Positions 42,599-47,073 of a stretch of DNA of 47,073 nt are shown piece after piece. The stretch is from Roseibium denhamense (GTDB lineage: Bacteria; Pseudomonadota; Alphaproteobacteria; Rhizobiales; Stappiaceae). The position numbers and the translations under genes are program-made. Position 1 is the first letter of the stretch. Each line of letters begins with the position of its first letter. Location of the stretch: positions 1 to 47,073 of the forward strand of contig NZ_SMLZ01000113.1 of NCBI RefSeq assembly GCF_009711415.1, in the 5' to 3' direction. Under the pieces are notes generated by a model. That model was not told the origin of the DNA, did no database searches, and saw only the letters and a list, made by a program, of their open reading frames with translations.

Positions 42599-43950
42599 GC
42601 CGCAGCCTCCCTTGCGCCTGTCTTCGGACCGCCGCGCTGGCGTTTGAAAACACGCGCCAGCAGCAGTGCAACCCCAAGAAGGACGCCACCTGCGATCAGG
42701 AAGAATATCGACTGCCCCAGCAAGGATCCGATTGTGACTTGCAGCAGCCACAAGGCAACCACGGTCAACGCCAGATAGGCACACACCATCCAATAGCGGT
42801 TGTTATACCAGGTCCCGAGCGCACAAAGCCCAACGAGCGCTGCAAGGACAGCGGCCGCCAACGGGATCGGGTGCGTGGTCAGTACCGGCAGAAGAACGGC
42901 TGCCATGCAAAGGCCGGTCATGGCAAAGAACCCAATCCCCTTGATCGTCTTAAAGGAGAGAAGAAGCCCGGTCCCGCACATGAGCGCCGCCAGCCCAAGC
43001 GGCAAGCTTGACGGGAGAGGCGCCAGACCGGACAGCCTCACTTCATCCGATATTTCCGGCAGAAGGATCAGCACCAGGACCAGCAGAACACACATCGCCA
43101 GAAACGCCACGTCCTGCAACGACCGGAGCATGAGCCAATGGGCGTGGCTTTTGACCGGGCGCTCACTCGACCATTTCACATAAAGATCCAGGATCGGCCC
43201 GGCCTGCAGCATGACGGCGAACATGCCGCCGAAACCGCCCAGCACGAGCGCCAGCGTAAATGCGTCATTCCCGCCAAACCGGTCCCCTGTCTCAACCAGC
43301 CACCGGGTAAATGTGATCAGAAGCAGCAGAATGGCGGCCCAGCGCGTGATCCGCGACGGATACAAAAAGGGATGAAGAAACACAGCGGTCAGGAAACCCA
43401 AACTGATCAGGATTTCAAGCATGGTGGACGGTTCAAAGTCGGTCCGGCTGACCTGCCAGGAAATCGCGGCAATCGCCGCAATCACCAGCGGAGCCCGTGA
43501 AGCCGTGCCCCAGGCTGCGGCAAGCGCGCCGATGCAGACCAGGAACGCACCGCCCGACCAGTCGGCCGGCAAATGGAAAATCTGCCCCACTAAGGCCATT
43601 CCGCCGACGAACATCAAGGTGGCAAACCCGGTCATGAGATCGGCGAGCCCTTTGCGCCCGGCCCGCGCAACAATGGCCGCCAGCCCGTGAGCGCTCAAAA
43701 CAAGCAGAGCAATCCCGGTGAGTTTGACCGGTTTGGGGATGGCTGCCCAGTTGGCGGCGATGAAGGCAAAAACTGCAAGGGCGACGCAGACCAGGCCAAT
43801 GCCGCCAAGCATCAGGGGCAAGCGCGACCGGCCGTCTTCCACCTCCTGCTCTTCCAAGATGGCGGCAGCGTTTGCCGAACTGACCCAGCCCTTTTCAACC
43901 CAGTGTTCCAGGTCGTCGCGCAGACGCTTCTTGTAAATCCAGTCGAACAT
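42595..43950 (-). CDS. DUF2157 domain multi-pass membrane protein
   Basis: A 451-residue protein. A soluble N-terminal segment (about 1-40; WVEKGWVSSANAAAILEEQE) is followed by about a dozen membrane segments. Conserved DUF2157 parts include LPLMLGGIGLVCVALAVFAF, AANWAAIPKPVKL and VGQIFHLPADWSGG. The last helices end in a basic tail KRQRGGPKTGAREA. It is translated with the GDYXXLXY partner, a common pairing. I know of no proven activity; a role in envelope homeostasis is a guess. Confidence 0.92.
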   Translation of the reverse strand: MFDWIYKKRLRDDLEHWVEKGWVSSANAAAILEEQEVEDGRSRLPLMLGGIGLVCVALAVFAFIAANWAAIPKPVKLTGIALLVLSAHGLAAIVARAGRKGLADLMTGFATLMFVGGMALVGQIFHLPADWSGGAFLVCIGALAAAWGTASRAPLVIAAIAAISWQVSRTDFEPSTMLEILISLGFLTAVFLHPFLYPSRITRWAAILLLLITFTRWLVETGDRFGGNDAFTLALVLGGFGGMFAVMLQAGPILDLYVKWSSERPVKSHAHWLMLRSLQDVAFLAMCVLLVLVLILLPEISDEVRLSGLAPLPSSLPLGLAALMCGTGLLLSFKTIKGIGFFAMTGLCMAAVLLPVLTTHPIPLAAAVLAALVGLCALGTWYNNRYWMVCAYLALTVVALWLLQVTIGSLLGQSIFFLIAGGVLLGVALLLARVFKRQRGGPKTGAREAAA

Positions 43951-44288
43951 GCACCAAACCTGTCCCTACAATCTCACCGTCTTAACGTGATTGGCGCGCC
44001 GATAAAACGGTTATCTCAGGTCATTTCTGACCAAGTGGTCGATTTATAACGCTGATTTTTTGCGCAAGCCCTCGGGGACAAACACGGCAAACAGACACTC
44101 AAACGCCACTGCCGAAGCCTCTACCGGCGCCTGAACCGGTGCATTGGTTGGGTTCCGTCCCCATGGCCGCCTTGCTTCCGTTTTGGCCACGAGCACGCAC
44201 AACTTCTAAGCAGATCCAATTTATGCTTGCCTCTTGTGCAGCAGGCCGACACTCTGACGGGAAAGCAATCACAGCCAGGGGAAGTTTA
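43951..44288. other. Divergent intergenic region upstream of the ABC importer
   Basis: These 338 bases have no gene; the plus-strand open frame from 44139 is only the upstream extension of the solute-binding gene. A 14-base palindrome GGTCATTTCTGACC lies at 44019-44032. Promoters for both divergent genes must be here, but I cannot pick them out. Confidence 0.4.
44019..44032. promoter_or_regulatory. Palindrome upstream of the DUF2157 gene
   Basis: GGTCATTTCTGACC has perfect 5-base arms around TTTC, 69 bases before the DUF2157 start and 257 bases before the solute-binding gene. It could be an operator of either; the regulator is unknown. Confidence 0.35.
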
Positions 44289-45314
44289 ATGCGTCATCTT
44301 TGCACCAAGGCACTCGCTAGCCTTGCCGTCGCCACGGTCTTTTCAGCCTCAACCGCACTGGCTGAGACCGATATCAAGTTCTCGCTCGACTGGAAGTTTG
44401 AAGGCCCGGCAGCGCCATTTTTCATCGCGCTCGACAAGGGATATTTCGCTGACGAAGGCCTTAACGTCACCATCGACACGGGTGCCGGATCACGGGAGTC
44501 AATTCCACGGGTTGCAACCGGCGCCTATCAGATGGGGTTTGGTGACATCAATGCCATGATCAAGCTCATGGACACCGAGCCGGATCTCAAGGTCAAAGCC
44601 GTGATGATGGCGTATGAGACCCCGCCTTTCGCGGTGATCGGACGCAAGAGCCAGGGTGTCACGGAAGATCCGAAGTCCCTGGAAGGCAAGACACTCGGCG
44701 CACCGCCGCCCGATGCCGCCTTCGGCCAATGGCCGGCCTTTGTCGATGTGGCCGGGATCGACACTTCCGGTATCACCATTGAAAATGTGGGCTTTCCGGT
44801 GCGCGAACCGATGCTGGCCCAGGGCCAGGTCGATGCGATTTTCGGCTTTTCCTTCTCCTCCGTCCTCAATCTGAAGGCGCAAGGCGTGCCGGAAGAGGAT
44901 ATCTCGCTAATCCTGATGGGGGAGAACGGGCTGGACCTTTATGGCAACACCGTCATGGTGAACACGGATTTCGCCGCTGAAAATCCGGATGCGGTAAAGG
45001 GATTCGTCAAGGCGCTGGTCAAAGGATATCTGGATGCGATTGCCGATCCGGCAGCAGCCATTCCCTATGTCTTGAAACGCAACGAGATCCTCGACGAAGC
45101 GGTCGAAGTGGAACGCCTGACCATGGCAGTTGAGGGATCCATTGCCACACCGGCTGTCAAGGAAAACGGCTTTGGCGGCATTGATCCGGACAAACTCACC
45201 AAATCCATGAAGTTCCTTCAAAACTCCATCGGCTTGAGCGACACGCCGCCCTCTGCCGACCGGGTGTTCGATGCGAGCTATCTGCCGCCAGCCGAAGACC
45301 GGATGGTCAAGTAA
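44289..45314 (+). CDS. NMT1/THI5-type solute-binding protein
   Basis: A 341-residue periplasmic binding protein. The ATG at 44289 follows AGGGGAAG and starts a signal peptide cut after ALAE or nearby. NMT1/THI5/TauA features include IKFSLDWKFEGPAAPFFIAL, DKGYFADEGLNVTIDTGAGS, VATGAYQMGFGDINAM and LGAPPPDAAFGQWPAF. This family carries pyrimidines, thiamine precursors, taurine, nitrate or sulfonates. FSLDWKFEGPAAPF resembles pyrimidine-like binders but I cannot fix the ligand. It leads a three-gene importer. Confidence 0.93.
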   Translation: MRHLCTKALASLAVATVFSASTALAETDIKFSLDWKFEGPAAPFFIALDKGYFADEGLNVTIDTGAGSRESIPRVATGAYQMGFGDINAMIKLMDTEPDLKVKAVMMAYETPPFAVIGRKSQGVTEDPKSLEGKTLGAPPPDAAFGQWPAFVDVAGIDTSGITIENVGFPVREPMLAQGQVDAIFGFSFSSVLNLKAQGVPEEDISLILMGENGLDLYGNTVMVNTDFAAENPDAVKGFVKALVKGYLDAIADPAAAIPYVLKRNEILDEAVEVERLTMAVEGSIATPAVKENGFGGIDPDKLTKSMKFLQNSIGLSDTPPSADRVFDASYLPPAEDRMVK

Positions 45315-45381
45315 GCTGCCTGTTTGAACGGTATTGATTGCCTGCGGCGGCCTCGCGGCGGGCCTTTTTGGCGGAAACCTT

Positions 45382-46173
45382 GTGACCGGATTTGTTGATC
45401 TCAGAAATGTGCGGCTGACCTATGGGGGCACAGCCGACGGAACGCTGGCTCTGGACGGGTTGGACATAAATGTGAAAAAGGGTGAGTTTGCCGCTGTCGT
45501 GGGCCCGTCGGGCTGCGGAAAGTCCACCTTGATGAAACTCGCAACGGGCCTCATCACACCGCAAGAGGGCACGGTCGAGGTCGCGGAGAAAGAAGTGAGC
45601 GGACCGGTTTCCATCGCCGGAATGGCCTTTCAAAACCCGTCCATGCTGCCTTGGCGGACAACCCTTGCCAATGTCATGCTGCCCCTCGAAATCGTGCAAC
45701 CGCACAGATCGAAGCTGCGCCGGGAAAAAGCGTCTTATGTCGCAAGGGCAGAAGACCTCCTGAAATTGGTCGGGCTTGCGGGCTTCGGTGAGAAATACCC
45801 GTGGCAACTCTCCGGCGGCATGCAGCAGCGCGCCAACTTGTGCAGGGCGCTGATCCACGACCCTGCGCTTTTGATGCTGGATGAGCCCTTCGGAGCCTTG
45901 GATGCCTTCACGCGGGAAGAGCTTTGGCAGGTCATGCGCAACCTTCATGCCGAAAAGGGCTTCACCGTTATCCTGGTGACCCATGACTTGCGCGAGGCGG
46001 TCTATCTTGCCGACAAGGTGTTTGTCATGAGCGCCCGCCCGGGCCGCATCATCAAGGAACGGGAGGTGACATTCGAACGGCCGCGCCCAATCGAACTGAC
46101 TTACGAGAATGCTTTCAACGACATTGTTCATGAACTGCGCGGTCTGATCGCCGATGCGAGGGCGGCCGCATGA
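45382..46173 (+). CDS. ABC importer ATPase (TauB/SsuB-like)
   Basis: A 263-residue ABC ATPase. The start is taken as GTG at 45382 (VTGFVDLRNVRL) with GCGGAAACC upstream; TTG at 45334 is possible but less likely. Walker A is VGPSGCGKST, the Q-loop is in MAFQNPSMLPWR, the signature is LSGGMQQRANLCRAL, and Walker B is LLMLDEPFGALDAFTREELW, with the switch His in LVTHDLREA. It energises the importer. It overlaps the permease by four bases (ATGA). Confidence 0.93.
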   Translation: MTGFVDLRNVRLTYGGTADGTLALDGLDINVKKGEFAAVVGPSGCGKSTLMKLATGLITPQEGTVEVAEKEVSGPVSIAGMAFQNPSMLPWRTTLANVMLPLEIVQPHRSKLRREKASYVARAEDLLKLVGLAGFGEKYPWQLSGGMQQRANLCRALIHDPALLMLDEPFGALDAFTREELWQVMRNLHAEKGFTVILVTHDLREAVYLADKVFVMSARPGRIIKEREVTFERPRPIELTYENAFNDIVHELRGLIADARAAA

Positions 46174-46934
46174 GCACCCGGACTTTGATCACGATTGCCC
46201 CTTGGGCCTGCACCGCCGCCTTGTTCCTGGTCTGGGAGGCAGCCGTTGCCCTGTTCGACATCCCCGTCTTCGTACTGCCAGCCCCGTCCGATATCTGGGC
46301 CGCCATGGTGAAGTACTGGTCGCCGATCTGGAAGAACTCTGTCCAGACGCTCTACACAACTTTGGCCGGCTTCCTGATGTCGATTGCAGGCGGATTGGCC
46401 CTCGGGCTTGCCATCGGCTGGAACCGGGTGGTTTATGCCGGGCTTTATCCGCTAATGATCGGCTTCAACGCCATTCCGAAAGTCGCCCTGGTCCCGATCC
46501 TCGTCATCTGGTTCGGCATTGGCGATATCCCGGCGATCCTGACCGCTTTCCTGATCTCGTTCTTTCCGATTGTTGTGAATGTCGCCACAGGCATTTCCAC
46601 CATCGAACCGGAGATGGAAGACGTCTTGCGGGCGCTCGGCGCCAAGAAGCTGGACATCATGCTGAAGGTCGGGATTCCCCGGTCCATGCCCTATTTCTTC
46701 GGCTCGCTGAAGGTTGCCATCACTCTTGCCTTCGTCGGGTCCGTGATTTCGGAAATCATGGCCGCGAATTCCGGTGTGGGCCACATGATGATCGGCGCAC
46801 AGAGCCAATTCAACGTGCCGCTGGTCTGGGCCGCCCTTGTCGTCTTGGCCATTCTCGGTATAGTAATGTACGCATTAATGGCATGGATAGAAATACGCAT
46901 GACAGGCTGGGCACATCGGAGCGCACCCGCGTGA
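46170..46934 (+). CDS. ABC importer permease (SsuC/TauC-like)
   Basis: A 254-residue permease. About six membrane segments are visible, including an N-terminal anchor (CTAALFLVWEAAVALFDIPV) and later VALVPILVIWFGIGDIPAIL. The ATPase-contact EAA-like loop reads DVLRALGAKKLDIMLKVGIP, with PYFFGSLKVAITLAFVGSVI following. It ends the three-gene operon and is followed by a terminator. The substrate is as for the binding protein: unknown. Confidence 0.93.
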   Translation: MSTRTLITIAPWACTAALFLVWEAAVALFDIPVFVLPAPSDIWAAMVKYWSPIWKNSVQTLYTTLAGFLMSIAGGLALGLAIGWNRVVYAGLYPLMIGFNAIPKVALVPILVIWFGIGDIPAILTAFLISFFPIVVNVATGISTIEPEMEDVLRALGAKKLDIMLKVGIPRSMPYFFGSLKVAITLAFVGSVISEIMAANSGVGHMMIGAQSQFNVPLVWAALVVLAILGIVMYALMAWIEIRMTGWAHRSAPA

Positions 46935-46994
46935 CGGCATTTTGAAATCTGAAGATCAGAGCCAACTCCTAACAACATCCAGAGGGGCTCTGAG

Positions 46995-47029
46995 GGGGCG
47001 TCCACGAGGCCGGGACGCCCCTTTTCTTA
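46995..47029 (+). terminator. Rho-independent terminator of the ABC importer operon
   Basis: GGGGCGTC (46995-47002) and GACGCCCC (47014-47021) make a perfect 8-bp stem with an 11-base loop, followed by TTTTCTTATTTT. It is 61 bases past the permease stop. Confidence 0.9.
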
Positions 47030-47040
47030 TTTTCTGACGG

Positions 47041-47073
47041 CTAGAGCAAATCGCATTTAATCGGTGTCGTCTT
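47041..47073. repeat. Start of a possible repeat element, cut by the window end
   Basis: CTAGAGCAAATCGCATTTAA begins at 47041. Its CTAGAGCA matches the reverse complement of the end of the 105-bp element (TGCTCTAG at 25853-25860). It may be the same family in reverse orientation or a related one; only 33 bases are visible. Confidence 0.35.

Noticed and set aside
45334..45381. TTG start and GC-rich T-run (GGCCTTTTTGG) between the solute-binding and ATPase genes, considered as an internal terminator
   Set aside because: The arms do not pair beyond four bases and the genes form a known three-gene importer, so it is not called a terminator.
1..47073. CRISPR array, prophage, insertion sequence or toxin-antitoxin module
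   Set aside because: I found no regular spacer repeats, no transposase, integrase or phage structural genes and no paired small toxin/antitoxin frames with ribosome sites.

Overview
The window looks like chromosomal DNA of a high-GC alphaproteobacterium of the Hyphomicrobiales, most like the marine Stappiaceae (Roseibium/Labrenzia group). The grounds are protein-level resemblance (BA14K-type secreted protein, fused YejF-like peptide ABC ATPase, gamma-butyrobetaine hydroxylase-like enzyme, homogentisate operon), the GGAGG-type ribosome binding sites and the codon usage. The genus is an inference. I see no phage, transposase, integrase or CRISPR array. It reads as ordinary core and accessory chromosome with many short transcription units.

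Layout. 1-515: tRNA-Gln(TTG) on the minus strand and tRNA-Pro(CGG) on the plus strand. 583-3024: a large chemoreceptor. 3242-10032: a seven-gene minus-strand operon for homogentisate breakdown, in transcription order hmgA, an RNase Z-like MBL hydrolase, fumarylacetoacetate hydrolase, a second MBL-fold protein with a degenerate metal site, a DinB-fold protein, an FAD aromatic hydroxylase and a DUF2783 small protein. A perfect 18-bp palindrome lies in front of hmgA. 10319-14357: small hypothetical protein, CorC/HlyC-type membrane protein, DM13 protein, HerA-like ATPase. 14676-19487: two tandem orphan solute-binding proteins, a ChrR-like cupin, a Sel1-like secreted protein, a DUF2867 protein and a nitroreductase. 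20023-24508: malonyl-CoA synthetase, hemolysin III family protein, L,D-transpeptidase, dipeptidase. 24866-31247: GntR/FCD regulator facing an oligopeptide ABC operon (oppA-oppB-oppC-fused ATPase). 31468-37914: BA14K-like protein, ABC-F ATPase, cupin, GNAT plus XRE-cupin pair, FabF and MarR. 38054-43950: HdeD, gamma-butyrobetaine hydroxylase-like enzyme, 16S rRNA modification pair (RsmC-like, RsuA-like), DUF2157/GDYXXLXY membrane pair. 44289-46934: an NMT1/THI5-type ABC importer followed by a clear terminator.

How genes work together. The most coherent pathway is aromatic catabolism. The FAD hydroxylase and DUF2783 partner may make homogentisate from a hydroxyphenylacetate. HmgA opens the ring and FahA cleaves fumarylacetoacetate. 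No GST-type maleylacetoacetate isomerase is present, and the DinB-fold protein is a candidate for that step. A second possible unit is peptide use: dipeptidase, GntR regulator and Opp importer, with a long inverted repeat just upstream of oppA.

Intergenic DNA carries two repeat families. One is a roughly 105-bp element with conserved, potentially alternative stem-loops (two full copies, one partial). The other is short REP-like GC palindromes (two clusters). Several palindromes sit in front of regulator or target genes (hmgA, nitroreductase, XRE-cupin, marR and fabF) and look like operators.
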